NCBI GenBank assembly: GCA_028817795.1
Contig: JAPPOU010000144.1
Location: 1 to 36,553 of the forward strand
Source of the DNA: Alphaproteobacteria bacterium
GTDB lineage: Bacteria; Pseudomonadota; Alphaproteobacteria; Micavibrionales; UBA2020
DNA: 36,553 nt
Direction: 5' to 3'
Shown in pieces: positions 1-8,474 of this stretch; the first letter of the stretch is position 1; each line of letters starts with the position of its first letter. A program made the translations under genes and the position numbers. The notes beneath the pieces were generated by a model. That model was not told the origin of the DNA and searched no databases. It was given only the letters and a program-made list of their open reading frames with translations.

Positions 1-308
1 CCAAAAATCTCTGGCACCGAAAAGTTCAGGAAAACGTTGTCACCCATGTCGAACCGCAACTGGACAGCAACACAATCATCACTCATACCTTCAACATGAA
101 AAGCCGTATGGTCACCATAAAAACCCGCGACCTTGAAACCGGCACAAATACCATCCACCCCCCTGTCAGTTTTGACACGCTTTCTGACGAAGCCGTGCGG
201 GAGGCAGAAGAGAAGTTTGTCTCCCTGAACGGGGATAAAGCGCTATGCACAGCCAACCTTTTACACCTCCGTAAAAACGGGGCAAAATTATCTGTTTTAA
301 AACAATAA
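1..308 (+). CDS. Hypothetical protein, C-terminal part (5' end outside window)
   Basis: The reading frame is open from the first bases (codons start at position 3) to the TAA at 306-308, giving about 101 residues of a C-terminus. There is an internal ATG at 96, but the frame continues upstream without a stop, so the real start is probably outside the window. The visible part is hydrophilic with alternating polar and hydrophobic residues (for example ITHTFNMKSRMVTIKTRD), which suggests beta strands. It ends in a Leu/Lys-rich helix-like tail. There is no signal peptide, membrane segment or motif I recognise. It is followed by 87 bp before the dioxygenase gene. Function unknown; that it is coding is likely but rests only on an uninterrupted frame on the same strand as its neighbours. 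Confidence 0.5.
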   Translation, partial: KNLWHRKVQENVVTHVEPQLDSNTIITHTFNMKSRMVTIKTRDLETGTNTIHPPVSFDTLSDEAVREAEEKFVSLNGDKALCTANLLHLRKNGAKLSVLKQ

Positions 309-328
309 CTTACCCACCCTCCTACGAC

Positions 329-357
329 TTGCCCTTGGCGACCCGTCATCATAAGAT
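329..357 (+). promoter_or_regulatory. Possible sigma70-type promoter for the phyH-uppP-dcd operon
   Basis: TTGCCC (329-334) and TAAGAT (352-357) are separated by 17 bp, each matching 4 of 6 consensus bases, in the 87-bp gap before the dioxygenase gene. This is the best pair in the gap, but it is weak and unproven. Confidence 0.3.
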
Positions 358-395
358 GGCACCTCATCTGAATATCCAACCAACAGGGCTGCGCC

Positions 396-1415
396 ATGAA
401 CGGTGAAGAGCTTTATCAGCAAGTACGCAAAGACGGCTTTTTTGTCGTTCCCGGATTTTTTGCGCCATCTGATGTGATGGCCGTGCGCAAAGACCTTGCC
501 GCTATTCTGGACGGGTTTGAAAAATTGCCGCACGATGAAAACAACGCCGCCTATAAAAGCGGGCACAAATCGACATACCTGCCGATGATGCACAGCGTCT
601 GGCATGTTTCCATGCTCAGCCCCGGCCTTGCGGGGATGATGTCTGAAATTTTGTCGCACGATGCTATCAAGTATATGATGCGCAAGGTTGTCGGCCCTGA
701 TTACCGGATGCGCATTGATCTCGCCCGCCGTTCCAGCGGCCTGATGGATGGCGACCCCAAAAGTTTCCAGATACCGCACCAATGGCATGTCGATACGCCC
801 GGCGAATTTACCTTTGGCATTTATTTTGATGACATGCGTGCTCCTAACAGCGGCAATACGGGTGCAATCAAGAGCACACACTGGCTTGATTACCGCCCGC
901 AGTGGGACATGATGCTGGGGCCGGACAGCCTGATCCGCGCCGGTCGGCGCTGGGCGAAAGAAAGAATCATGTCAGCGCCGCTGGCTTATAAAGCAGATTA
1001 TTTCACCGAAAAACTCCGGCGAAAACTGGCCCCCGACTGCACCGAAATCAACGGCGGCATTGGTGATTTTTACTTCTTTCTGAACCGCGTCTGGCATGGC
1101 CGGATGCCAAACACGACAGGAAAAAGGCTGATGACCGTGCGCTTTGGCGGCTTTGCCTGCGATTACCCGTTTAAAGACGATATCCCCCTGCCCGAAAACG
1201 CCATGGAACGCCTGCCGCCCGTATTGCAACAGGCCTATGCGGCTAATAAACCCGCCGTAACAGACCCGGCTGCATTGATGCACGAAATGGACCGTGAAAA
1301 AAGAAAGCATTGGCTGTTTGACATGGCCAAACATGAAAAAAGCATGGCCGTGCATCTTTCCAACGCCATTGCAACGGGGCAGAAACCTTTTAAACGCACG
1401 AAGGATGCCGCATGA
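396..1415 (+). CDS. Phytanoyl-CoA dioxygenase (PhyH) family Fe(II)/2-oxoglutarate oxygenase
   Basis: The 339-residue protein has the pattern of the PhyH family of non-haem iron, 2-oxoglutarate-dependent oxygenases. It starts with the family-typical DGFFVVPGFF (residues 13-22). An HxD iron-binding pair is seen at H131/D133 (QWHVDTPG), the distal iron ligand is probably H234 (VWHGR), and R244, ten residues later, is in the usual place for the 2-oxoglutarate-binding arginine. The GNTGAIKSTHW stretch (153-163) corresponds to the family's conserved strand and turn. The substrate cannot be read from sequence; PhyH relatives hydroxylate lipids, small metabolites, or halogenate. There is no signal peptide, so it is cytosolic. 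Its stop overlaps the uppP start as ATGA, making it the first gene of a coupled operon with uppP, a 41-aa ORF and dcd, which hints at, but does not show, a role in envelope or lipid metabolism. Confidence 0.85.
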   Translation: MNGEELYQQVRKDGFFVVPGFFAPSDVMAVRKDLAAILDGFEKLPHDENNAAYKSGHKSTYLPMMHSVWHVSMLSPGLAGMMSEILSHDAIKYMMRKVVGPDYRMRIDLARRSSGLMDGDPKSFQIPHQWHVDTPGEFTFGIYFDDMRAPNSGNTGAIKSTHWLDYRPQWDMMLGPDSLIRAGRRWAKERIMSAPLAYKADYFTEKLRRKLAPDCTEINGGIGDFYFFLNRVWHGRMPNTTGKRLMTVRFGGFACDYPFKDDIPLPENAMERLPPVLQQAYAANKPAVTDPAALMHEMDREKRKHWLFDMAKHEKSMAVHLSNAIATGQKPFKRTKDAA

Positions 1416-2245
1416 ATATACTGCTGCACCTGAAAGCCACCCTGATGGGGATTGTAGAAGGGCTGACAGAGTTCCTGCCCATTTCCAGCACGGGGCACCT
1501 GATTATAACCCGCGATGTTATTGGGTTTGGCATTAGATCATCCTTTGTTTTCCTGATCGCCATTCAATCCGCTGCACTGCTGGCCGTCTGCTGGCAATAC
1601 CGCGCACGGCTTTTACGCATGGCGTGCGGTGTCTTCCACGATAAAAAAGAACAGCGCCTTGCCACCAACGTGCTGATTGGCTTTATACCTGCCGCTGCGG
1701 CGGGTGTTGTGCTTCATGATATTATTGAACATGTTTTATTTACACCCTATGTCGTGGCCGCCATGTTTGCCTTGGGCGGTCTTGTGATTTTCTGGGTCGA
1801 AAATCGTATTGCAAAAGGTGTGCACAAAATAACCGTCAATGACATAGACGCCATCACATGGAAAGACGCCCTGAAAATCGGCGCGATACAGTGTCTCTCC
1901 CTCATTCCCGGTACCAGTCGTTCTGGCGCGACCATTATCGGCGGCGTTTTTGTGGGGTTATCGCGCACGGTAGCAACCGAGTTTTCTTTCTTTCTCGCCA
2001 TGCCTATGATCGGCGGCGCTACGGTTTATGCCCTGTGGAAAACACGTGATTCCCTTGCCCTGTCATCAGAATGGCCGCTGTACGTCACAGCCGGCATCGC
2101 CGCCTTTATATCAGCATTCCTGTGCGTCCGCTGGCTGCTGCGTTATGTCGGCCAGCACGATTTCCGCATTTTTGCGTGGTATAGAATCATTTTCGGCGGC
2201 ATAATACTGCTAACAGCATTTACAGATTGGATTAACTGGTCATGA
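1412..2245 (+). CDS. uppP: Undecaprenyl-diphosphatase (BacA/UppP)
   Basis: This 277-residue polytopic membrane protein removes a phosphate from undecaprenyl diphosphate to regenerate the C55 lipid carrier used for peptidoglycan and other envelope polymers. Two signature motifs are visible: EGLTEFLPISSTGH at residues 16-29 (with the two catalytic-site glutamates E16 and E20) and PGTSRSGAT at 166-174 (R170 matches the essential arginine of the E. coli enzyme). Length and hydrophobic segments fit the family. It overlaps the upstream dioxygenase gene by 4 bp (ATGA) and the downstream 41-aa ORF by 4 bp, so translation is probably coupled. murA, which acts earlier in the same overall pathway, lies in this window but in a different transcription unit. 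Confidence 0.97.
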   Translation: MNILLHLKATLMGIVEGLTEFLPISSTGHLIITRDVIGFGIRSSFVFLIAIQSAALLAVCWQYRARLLRMACGVFHDKKEQRLATNVLIGFIPAAAAGVVLHDIIEHVLFTPYVVAAMFALGGLVIFWVENRIAKGVHKITVNDIDAITWKDALKIGAIQCLSLIPGTSRSGATIIGGVFVGLSRTVATEFSFFLAMPMIGGATVYALWKTRDSLALSSEWPLYVTAGIAAFISAFLCVRWLLRYVGQHDFRIFAWYRIIFGGIILLTAFTDWINWS

Positions 2246-2367
2246 CCAAGGCCGATGAACAGCAACGCCGCGCCGATGCCAAAGCCGCGGCCCTGCGCCA
2301 AAACCTTGCCAAGCGCAAGCAGCAAGCGCGTGCGCGCAACACACAAGATAAACAGGAGAAAAAATAA
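2242..2367 (+). CDS. Small basic protein (41 aa), translationally coupled between uppP and dcd
   Basis: A 41-codon frame begins in the ATGA overlap with the uppP stop and ends in a TAATG overlap with the dcd start, which is the arrangement expected of a genuine translationally coupled gene rather than a spacer. The product is almost entirely Lys, Arg, Ala and Gln and is predicted to be one charged helix. Its core [15 protein letters not shown] resembles short basic helical proteins that I recall, without being able to check, from other alphaproteobacteria (pattern LRxNLxRRKxQxRxR). Function unknown; nucleic-acid or ribosome association would be a guess from charge. The sequence just before its stop, AGGAG at 2354-2358, is also the ribosome binding site for dcd. 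Confidence 0.6.
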   Translation: MTKADEQQRRADAKAAALRQNLAKRKQQARARNTQDKQEKK

Positions 2368-2921
2368 TGCCCATCATGCCCGATAGCTGGATTCGTGAAC
2401 AATCCCTTCATAACGGCATGATTACGCCGTTCGAAGAAAAGCAAAGACGTGAAGGCGTGATTTCATACGGCCTGTCATCCTATGGCTATGACTGCCGCCT
2501 GTCGGACGAGTTCATGATTTTCACCAATGTCGATAACGCCATTGTCGACCCCAAAAACTTTAATGACGCCAGTTTTGTACGCCGCAAAACAGATGTTTGC
2601 GTCATTCCGCCCAACAGCTTTGTTCTGTGCCGCACGGTCGAAACGTTTAAAGTACCACGTGACGTTCTTGTGATTTGCCTTGGCAAAAGCACCTATGCCC
2701 GCTGCGGGTTGATCGTCAACGTCACACCGTTAGAGCCGGAATGGACAGGGCAGGTCACGCTGGAAATTTCCAACACCACCCCCCTGCCCGCCAAGGTTTA
2801 CGCCAACGAAGGCATCGCCCAGTTCTTGTTCCTGAAGGGTGAAGGCGCGTGTGAAATTTCGTATGCCGACAAAGCCGGAAAATATATGGACCAGGCCGGC
2901 GTCACGCTGCCACGCATGTAA
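2367..2921 (+). CDS. dcd: dCTP deaminase
   Basis: The 184-residue enzyme deaminates dCTP to dUTP, the precursor for dTMP synthesis. It carries GKSTYARCG (106-114) and [17 protein letters not shown] (120-136), which contain the conserved Ser/Arg active-site residues and the catalytic glutamate (probably E133). It also has [14 protein letters not shown] (32-45), typical of the alphaproteobacterial Dcd type. Full length. The start is supported by AGGAG at 2354-2358 and by the 1-bp TAATG overlap with the preceding small gene. The stop (2919-2921) directly abuts the stop of the first ankyrin gene on the opposite strand, leaving no room for a separate terminator. Confidence 0.96.
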   Translation: MPIMPDSWIREQSLHNGMITPFEEKQRREGVISYGLSSYGYDCRLSDEFMIFTNVDNAIVDPKNFNDASFVRRKTDVCVIPPNSFVLCRTVETFKVPRDVLVICLGKSTYARCGLIVNVTPLEPEWTGQVTLEISNTTPLPAKVYANEGIAQFLFLKGEGACEISYADKAGKYMDQAGVTLPRM

Positions 2922-4292
2922 CTATCGCGCTTGCTTAAATGGTTTGATCTGGCTGACCTTACATGGTGCCGGGCTATATTCCGGCGCTTTTTTGCCCTGC
3001 AGTTTTTCTTTGAGCATTTCGTATGCCTCCGCAATCGCCTCCTGCCTTGGCATATCGGAAAAGCTTTGCACGGCAATGCCTTTATCGCTTTGGTAAATAA
3101 CCTGCTGTGTCCAAAAATTGAACGTACATGTCAAGGAGCGGGATATTTTCACATCCACACTGCACTCTTCCGGCGTTGCTGTTTGCCCTGCCCTGATAAA
3201 GGGTACATCGCAGTTCTCTCGCTGCGCATGGTCGATAACAGACATACCGTCCCCATCCCGCACGTCAATCTTCGCGCCCAGATCGTGGAGTTTTTGGGGG
3301 ACTTCCTTCCGTCCGGATTGCACGGCAATCATAATAGGCGTACGCCCTCTTTCATCCCGGCATTCTATATTTGCACCCGCCTTAACAAGCCTCTCCACAA
3401 TCTTCGGGGAATAACATCTCGCAGCGCGTAGTAAAGCTTGATCTAAATCAAATTCAACCTGTTTTTCTTCTGCCAACGCCAATACCGCATCAACAATATC
3501 TACGCCTTCAGACCTTACGGCAGATATAAGACACTCTTGCCCCTTTTCCAAAGACGCCCCTGCATCAACAAGCAGGCGAAAAATCTGCGGGTGATAGTCC
3601 CGCGTTGCCACCACCATAGCCTGACCCTCCCATCCCTTTGGGTCAATATTATGCCCCGGCAGCTCTATAAGCGTTTTCACTGCCTGAACAGCCCCCCCTC
3701 GCACCAAACTATGCAGCAACGGGTCTCCGTACTTTTTGGCGTTCACACCTTGCCCCGGCAAGGCGGCAATTTTCTGCACCAAGCCTTCCGGAACGTCTAT
3801 CATTTTATTTAAAACGCAAAACAACGGGGGATCACGGTCCGGCTCCACCAAAACACCTTCTTGCGCTTCTCCCATCTCGATCAACGCCGCCGCAACCTTA
3901 TAAGAACCGTTTTTAAGAGCGCTCGCAAAAGGCTTGTTAAAATGACGGTCTGTGACTGTACGATCAAAACCGGCATCAAACAACATGGACACAACTTCAG
4001 GCCTGTCCTGTTCTATAGCTCCGCGCAGCGTAAGTTCAAGCATCTGTTTGTGCTTTTCCATGGAAATACCCGCTTTCAACAGATGGGCCATCAACTTGAT
4101 GCCAGCTTTTTGGTCATCCATGTTCAAGGCTCTATAAACCGGGTGCCGCCAAAGGGAGACGCCTTTTTTATACCATGCATCCGGGTTAACACCCTCATCA
4201 AGACACGCGATCACGGCATCTATGCTCTTTGCATTATCTACTCTTAATCCCCGCAGCGCTTCCCTATAGCGCCCTTCTTTTGTCCAAGCCAT
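2922..4292 (-). CDS. Ankyrin-repeat protein, array member 1 (promoter-distal)
   Basis: A 456-residue soluble protein. The N-terminus (AWTKEGRYREALRGL) matches the other array members. Ankyrin-type repeats are degenerate through the first half and clearest at residues 295-345 (GRTPIMIAVQSGRKE). The conserved central element is present (ECLISAVRS at 253-261, then EEKQVEFDLDQALLRA at 275-290). The shared C-terminal domain spans about 378-430, containing SLTCTFNFWTQQVIY and RQEAIAEAY. A tail with prolines and lysines follows (APEYSPAP to KPFKQAR). There is no signal peptide or membrane helix. It is the last gene of the seven-gene array and follows member 2 after one base; GGGAAGG lies about 6 bp upstream of its ATG. 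Ankyrin repeats mediate protein-protein binding; the partner is unknown. The C-terminal domain is the most divergent of the array (ISRSL in place of the usual GDGL). Confidence 0.85.
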   Translation of the reverse strand: MAWTKEGRYREALRGLRVDNAKSIDAVIACLDEGVNPDAWYKKGVSLWRHPVYRALNMDDQKAGIKLMAHLLKAGISMEKHKQMLELTLRGAIEQDRPEVVSMLFDAGFDRTVTDRHFNKPFASALKNGSYKVAAALIEMGEAQEGVLVEPDRDPPLFCVLNKMIDVPEGLVQKIAALPGQGVNAKKYGDPLLHSLVRGGAVQAVKTLIELPGHNIDPKGWEGQAMVVATRDYHPQIFRLLVDAGASLEKGQECLISAVRSEGVDIVDAVLALAEEKQVEFDLDQALLRAARCYSPKIVERLVKAGANIECRDERGRTPIMIAVQSGRKEVPQKLHDLGAKIDVRDGDGMSVIDHAQRENCDVPFIRAGQTATPEECSVDVKISRSLTCTFNFWTQQVIYQSDKGIAVQSFSDMPRQEAIAEAYEMLKEKLQGKKAPEYSPAPCKVSQIKPFKQAR

Positions 4293-4293
4293 T

Positions 4294-5685
4294 TTATACC
4301 TTCCCTGCCGATAAATGTTTCATGGTTTTCTTGGGGATAATCCTGTCAGGAAACGGCGGCGCAGCATCGCCAAACCTGTCCTTTAACAGCGCATAGGCTT
4401 CTTCAATTGCCTCTTGCCTTTGCACATCATTAAAGTTTTGCACAGACATGGCATTGCCACGTGTATAAATCACCTGTTGCGTCCAAAAATTAAAGCTTCC
4501 CGTCAAGCCATTGCCCATATCAACATCAATGCAGCTTGTATGTGGCGCAGGTTTTTTCGGCGCTGCGGGTACATCACATGCAGACGCGTTAAATATAAGG
4601 ACGCGCATATTCATGTTTTTTGTGTAATCAACCGCTGTACGGCCTGCATTATCTTTTACCGACAGGTCAATGCCCGCATCTTTTAGCGCCAATGCGCTTT
4701 CAGCACTCTCCTGTTCAAGCGCGAGCATCATCAGCGTTTTTCCATCACCGTGCTTACAATTGATGTTCGCCCCTGCCTGCAGTAAAATTTGCATGATATC
4801 GAGATTGCTCTTCTCAACAGCATTTTTCAGCGCCAGATCCAAATTAAATGTAACGCCTTTTTCCTTGCCCTCCTCCAGTAGCACGCGTACAGAATCCGTT
4901 ACCCCATCCGCCGCTGCACCTGCCAAAGGGCATTTCCCCCTATCCAGACGCGCACCGGCGGCAATCAAATCTTTCAGGCAGCCCACATCCTTAATGGCAG
5001 CCATATATAATGGTGTTTTTCCATCAACATTTACGGGGTCTAGAAAAAGCCCCTGTATCTGCAACAACTCTGCAAGCCTCTCACGCTGGCCTGCCACATA
5101 ATGCAAAGGCGCTTCTTTTCGAATTTTGGTCATCACATTGATGTCGGCCAAGCCCGTTTCAACCATGCGGGTCATAAAACCGGGTGGAAGATTTTTTGCG
5201 CAAGCAGCTACATGTATATCCAAGAAATCCCACGGGTCATCAGTGCGTATAGACGGTACCGCACCATGATCTAATAAAAGAGAAGCAATTTCAAAATTTT
5301 CATACCGTACAGCTTTTGAAAACGCGGTTTCCTTCCATACATCTTTTTCGCCGATGTGCACACCGGCTACAATCATTGCTTTCACAACGTCTATATAGTT
5401 TTTTTCCACAGCGATGTGCAAAGCTGTCTCGCCCATAGGAAGCTTGACATTTAAATCAAGGCCTTTTTCAACCATCTTTTTAAAAAGAGCCTGAACTTTT
5501 TCCTCATCGTCGTGCGCAATACGAGTACTATTAAGATAATGTACAGGACTTAAACCTTTCATTGTAGTGGTGTTTGGATCAACCCCCGCGTCCAGCATGG
5601 CATCCAGAACAAGCAAGCTCTGCTTTGGTTCACGAAACATACCTTCAAGCGCGGCTTTATATTTTCCTTTTTTAGTAATCGCCAT
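4294..5685 (-). CDS. Ankyrin-repeat protein, array member 2
   Basis: A 463-residue ankyrin-repeat protein without signal peptide. The N-terminus AITKKGKYKAALEGM resembles members 1 and 6. Recognisable repeats include GETALHIAVEKNYIDVVKAM (85-104), GKTPLYMAAIKDVGCLKDL (222-240) and GKTLMMLALEQESAESALAL (315-334). The array's central element is clear (KCPLAGAAADG 251-261; EKGVTFNLDLALKNAV 275-290). The C-terminal domain at about 383-440 reads GNGLTGSFNFWTQQVIY and RQEAIEEAYALLK; the usual TCTFNF is TGSFNF here, so the otherwise shared cysteine is lost. The tail is Pro then Lys rich. The NFWTQQVIY block is shared only with member 1, suggesting a recent duplication of this pair. GGGAAGG lies 6 bp before the ATG, and a 2-bp gap separates it from member 3. 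Confidence 0.87.
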   Translation of the reverse strand: MAITKKGKYKAALEGMFREPKQSLLVLDAMLDAGVDPNTTTMKGLSPVHYLNSTRIAHDDEEKVQALFKKMVEKGLDLNVKLPMGETALHIAVEKNYIDVVKAMIVAGVHIGEKDVWKETAFSKAVRYENFEIASLLLDHGAVPSIRTDDPWDFLDIHVAACAKNLPPGFMTRMVETGLADINVMTKIRKEAPLHYVAGQRERLAELLQIQGLFLDPVNVDGKTPLYMAAIKDVGCLKDLIAAGARLDRGKCPLAGAAADGVTDSVRVLLEEGKEKGVTFNLDLALKNAVEKSNLDIMQILLQAGANINCKHGDGKTLMMLALEQESAESALALKDAGIDLSVKDNAGRTAVDYTKNMNMRVLIFNASACDVPAAPKKPAPHTSCIDVDMGNGLTGSFNFWTQQVIYTRGNAMSVQNFNDVQRQEAIEEAYALLKDRFGDAAPPFPDRIIPKKTMKHLSAGKV

Positions 5686-5687
5686 TA

Positions 5688-6974
5688 TTAGCCTTCCCGC
5701 CGCAGCATCATCTTTTTTTTCTGCGCCATGGCGGGCACAGGCGGTGGAACACCTTGCCCGCCGCCTTGCTCCCTCAGGGCCTTATAAGCATCTTGAATAA
5801 TCTCTTGCCGTGGCACATCTGCAAAGTCCTGCACGGTCATGGCTGCGCCCTTGCAATAAATGACCTGCTGGGCTGAAAAATTAAACGTGCATGTCAGCCC
5901 ATCGCCAAGGTGGCACACAATGCTGGACACCTGAAACCCTGAACCATGCTCTACAGAAGACGCAGATGCTTTTGGCTGCGCGGCGGCTTTAATCGCTCCC
6001 TCTTCTGCTTTGGACAACATGGTTTTTATTCTTTCCAAATGCTCTGTTCCACGCGTTACAGCAAGTATCCCGCCTCTTCTCGATATCATGTTTGAAGCGA
6101 TATCACGCGCTGTTTCGCCACCTGCGTTTCGCGCCAGCACATCTGTTCCCGCATTTACAACAGCGCGCACCACATGCTCGCTTTCCCTGCGAACGGCAAC
6201 CATCAAGGCTGTGCCTTTCGTTTTGCATCTATGGTTCACATCGGCCCCGGCCTTGGCCAAGTCTGTAATCTTATCCACCCGCCCCATACGCGCCGCCCAA
6301 AAAAGCGGGGTTTCCCCATTTACATCCACCGGGTCAATAACAGTACCGGGTAAGGCAAGAACTTCTGCAATATTTTCATCATTCGCGTAATGCAATGCCG
6401 TTTTTTGCTCTGTAATCGTTGCCGCATTCACGTCAAGATCCGGGTGCTGCTGCACCAATGCCACGATCATGCCAGCGGGTGTTGCGCTGCTTTCTGCGGC
6501 ATAGGCCAAAATTGTCTTGTTATTCTTATCGGCCAGCGTCAAATCCGTGCCACGATAATGGTACAGCATGGCAGCAGCTTCTTTCCGCCCCTTTTCTAAT
6601 GCGTACATCATGGGTGTTACCCCTGTTTTTTCAACGGGAGCGTCCATATCTGCGCCGGCTTCTATCAAAATGCGCATTATCTGCGTTCTATTCATATAAA
6701 CCGCAGAGTGCAAAGCCGTCATGCCATCGCCGTTTTTGGCATGAACATCTATGCCACGCGCAATCATGCCGCGCACAATATCTTCGGCATAGTGGTCCGC
6801 ATGCAGAACAACCCAGTGCAAGGGGCTGATGCCAGATGCATCACCTTCCGGCAACAATGGATTGAGCTTTTCATCGGCAAGGCATTCCTTTATCGTTAAC
6901 GCCGCCTTCACAGACTTCTCAGGCACCCTCAAATTTATTAAAGCTTTTTTATATCGTGATCGCTTGCTAAACAT
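5688..6974 (-). CDS. Ankyrin-repeat protein, array member 3 (short form)
   Basis: At 428 residues this is the shortest array member. Good ankyrin repeats are at about 46-79 (GISPLHWVVLHAD), 83-112 (DGMTALHSAVYMNRTQIMRI), 117-150, 219-250 (GETPLFWAARMGRVDKI) and 252-281. The central element found in the other six (CPL block plus the VxLDxxxAL segment, about 40-60 residues) is missing; the repeats run straight through that place, so a deletion or the ancestral form is possible. The C-terminal domain at 350-402 (GDGLTCTFNFSAQQVIY; RQEIIQDAY) is intact and is followed by PPPVP and a KKKMMLRREG tail. YCKGAAM is shared with member 4. The ATG is preceded by a GGGGCG-type site that overlaps the end of member 4, 3 bp away. 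Confidence 0.88.
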   Translation of the reverse strand: MFSKRSRYKKALINLRVPEKSVKAALTIKECLADEKLNPLLPEGDASGISPLHWVVLHADHYAEDIVRGMIARGIDVHAKNGDGMTALHSAVYMNRTQIMRILIEAGADMDAPVEKTGVTPMMYALEKGRKEAAAMLYHYRGTDLTLADKNNKTILAYAAESSATPAGMIVALVQQHPDLDVNAATITEQKTALHYANDENIAEVLALPGTVIDPVDVNGETPLFWAARMGRVDKITDLAKAGADVNHRCKTKGTALMVAVRRESEHVVRAVVNAGTDVLARNAGGETARDIASNMISRRGGILAVTRGTEHLERIKTMLSKAEEGAIKAAAQPKASASSVEHGSGFQVSSIVCHLGDGLTCTFNFSAQQVIYCKGAAMTVQDFADVPRQEIIQDAYKALREQGGGQGVPPPVPAMAQKKKMMLRREG

Positions 6975-6977
6975 CTT

Positions 6978-8474
6978 TTACGCCCCGCTTTCCGGTTTCA
7001 AAAGCACAGCGCGCGGTTTCAACCCCGCCACGTTAAGCCGCACAGATGGTGGCGGCGGTAACGCCGCACCTTTGTTTTGTGCCACAAGGTCATTATAAGC
7101 TGACTGAATGGAATCTTGCCGCTGCACAGCATCAAAGTTTTCCACGCTCATAGCCGCGCCCTTGCAGTAAATAACTTGCTGGGCTTCAAAATTAAACGTG
7201 CATGTCAACCCATCCCCCAAATCATAAGACATACAAGACGCTGCCTTCGGTGCCAGATTTGCAGCAGAGGCAGAGGAAGGAGATGACGGCGTACGATTGG
7301 CACAGGCCAGATCAAGAGCCACAAGAACCTCATTTGCCTGCTCGCCTTCCAGCCCTGCCGCATAGGCGCGCGCACTAATTCCTTTATCGTCCTGCGCCAT
7401 GGGGTCCGCCCCCCTTTCCAGCAACATAAGCACACAGGAAAGGTGCCCACCTTTAACAGCATGCAGCAAGGGCGTCATGCCACCTTCTCCGACCGTATTC
7501 ACATCCGCCCCACCCTTTGCCGTCAACAACAGGGCGGCCTTTAAATCACCGGCCTTCGCCGTTTCCTCAAGCGCGCCATTGACGTTTAATTCTTTTTCCT
7601 GCACCGCCGCCACGCTGCTGAGGCAATCATACAACTCCGATGTCAGAATCCCTCTTCTTGCCGCAATAACAATGGAATCGCTTTGCGCCGTATTTATTTG
7701 CGCTCCAGCATTCAAAAGAACCTTGGCGGCGGCGGAATCTCCCCCATAAAGCGTCCAATCCAAAGGCGTATTTCCATCATTGTCTTGCGCATCAATATCA
7801 ATTCCCGGCAGTGCCAGAATCGCGCGAACATTATTGGCACCCACCCCTGCTCCTGCTGCTGCATGCAGCGGTGTTAATCCATTTTTATCCCGCGCATTTA
7901 TATCTGCATCGCCAAAACTTGCTACCTCTGCAATCAAATCAGCAGCGCACGCGTTATAAGAATGCGCAACATAGTGCAGAAATGTTTTCCCATTGCTATC
8001 AACAATCCCCTTGTTTTCTGACATCACATGAAGAAGTGGGGTTATGTATTCGGCACCCCTTCTGGCATCAATCGCATACATCAGCGGTGTCCTGCCATGC
8101 TCATCCTGCGCATAAGCTTGTTCCGGCGCTCTATCAAGAATAGCCGCCAACGTTTCAGGGCACCTGTATGAAATCGCACAATGCGCCGCCGACATTCCGT
8201 CCATTCTTTCCTGCAATGATACACCGCGCCGCACCATTTCGGATACAACCGCATCTTCCCCTATCGCTAAATTCCGCATCACAAAAAACAACGGTGATGG
8301 ATAACGGCCAAATTTTTCTCCCGGCGCATTCGGGTCCGCCCCCGCTTTCAAGGCTTTCAGCATATCGCCATCACGATAGCGGGCATCATAACGGTCTGAC
8401 TTCATGTCACGCAGAATGCTGCGGTACATTGTTTTTTTGCTCCAGTGTATAACGCCACCCTTACCCAGATGCAT
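6978..8474 (-). CDS. Ankyrin-repeat protein, array member 4
   Basis: A 498-residue ankyrin-repeat protein. The frame extends to an ATG at 8486, but the ATG at 8474 is preceded by GGAGG at 5 bp, so I start there; this still overlaps the end of member 5 by 14 bp. Repeats are clear at 127-157 (GRTPLMYAIDARRGAEYI), 198-230 (GLTPLHAAAGAGVGANNV), 233-265 (GNTPLDWTLYGGDSAAAKV) and 331-362 (GGMTPLLHAVKGGHLSCVLM). The central element is present in divergent form (about 266-305, ending ELNVNGALEETA). A Ser/Ala-rich linker (395-412) leads to the C-terminal domain at 413-465 (GDGLTCTFNFEAQQVIY). LPPPPSV and a basic tail follow. No signal peptide; probably cytosolic or exported by a non-Sec route. Confidence 0.87.
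   Translation of the reverse strand: MHLGKGGVIHWSKKTMYRSILRDMKSDRYDARYRDGDMLKALKAGADPNAPGEKFGRYPSPLFFVMRNLAIGEDAVVSEMVRRGVSLQERMDGMSAAHCAISYRCPETLAAILDRAPEQAYAQDEHGRTPLMYAIDARRGAEYITPLLHVMSENKGIVDSNGKTFLHYVAHSYNACAADLIAEVASFGDADINARDKNGLTPLHAAAGAGVGANNVRAILALPGIDIDAQDNDGNTPLDWTLYGGDSAAAKVLLNAGAQINTAQSDSIVIAARRGILTSELYDCLSSVAAVQEKELNVNGALEETAKAGDLKAALLLTAKGGADVNTVGEGGMTPLLHAVKGGHLSCVLMLLERGADPMAQDDKGISARAYAAGLEGEQANEVLVALDLACANRTPSSPSSASAANLAPKAASCMSYDLGDGLTCTFNFEAQQVIYCKGAAMSVENFDAVQRQDSIQSAYNDLVAQNKGAALPPPPSVRLNVAGLKPRAVLLKPESGA

Noticed and set aside
297..881. A 194-codon minus-strand frame over the dioxygenase gene
   Set aside because: The opposite strand encodes a PhyH protein with its catalytic residues; the frame is a shadow.
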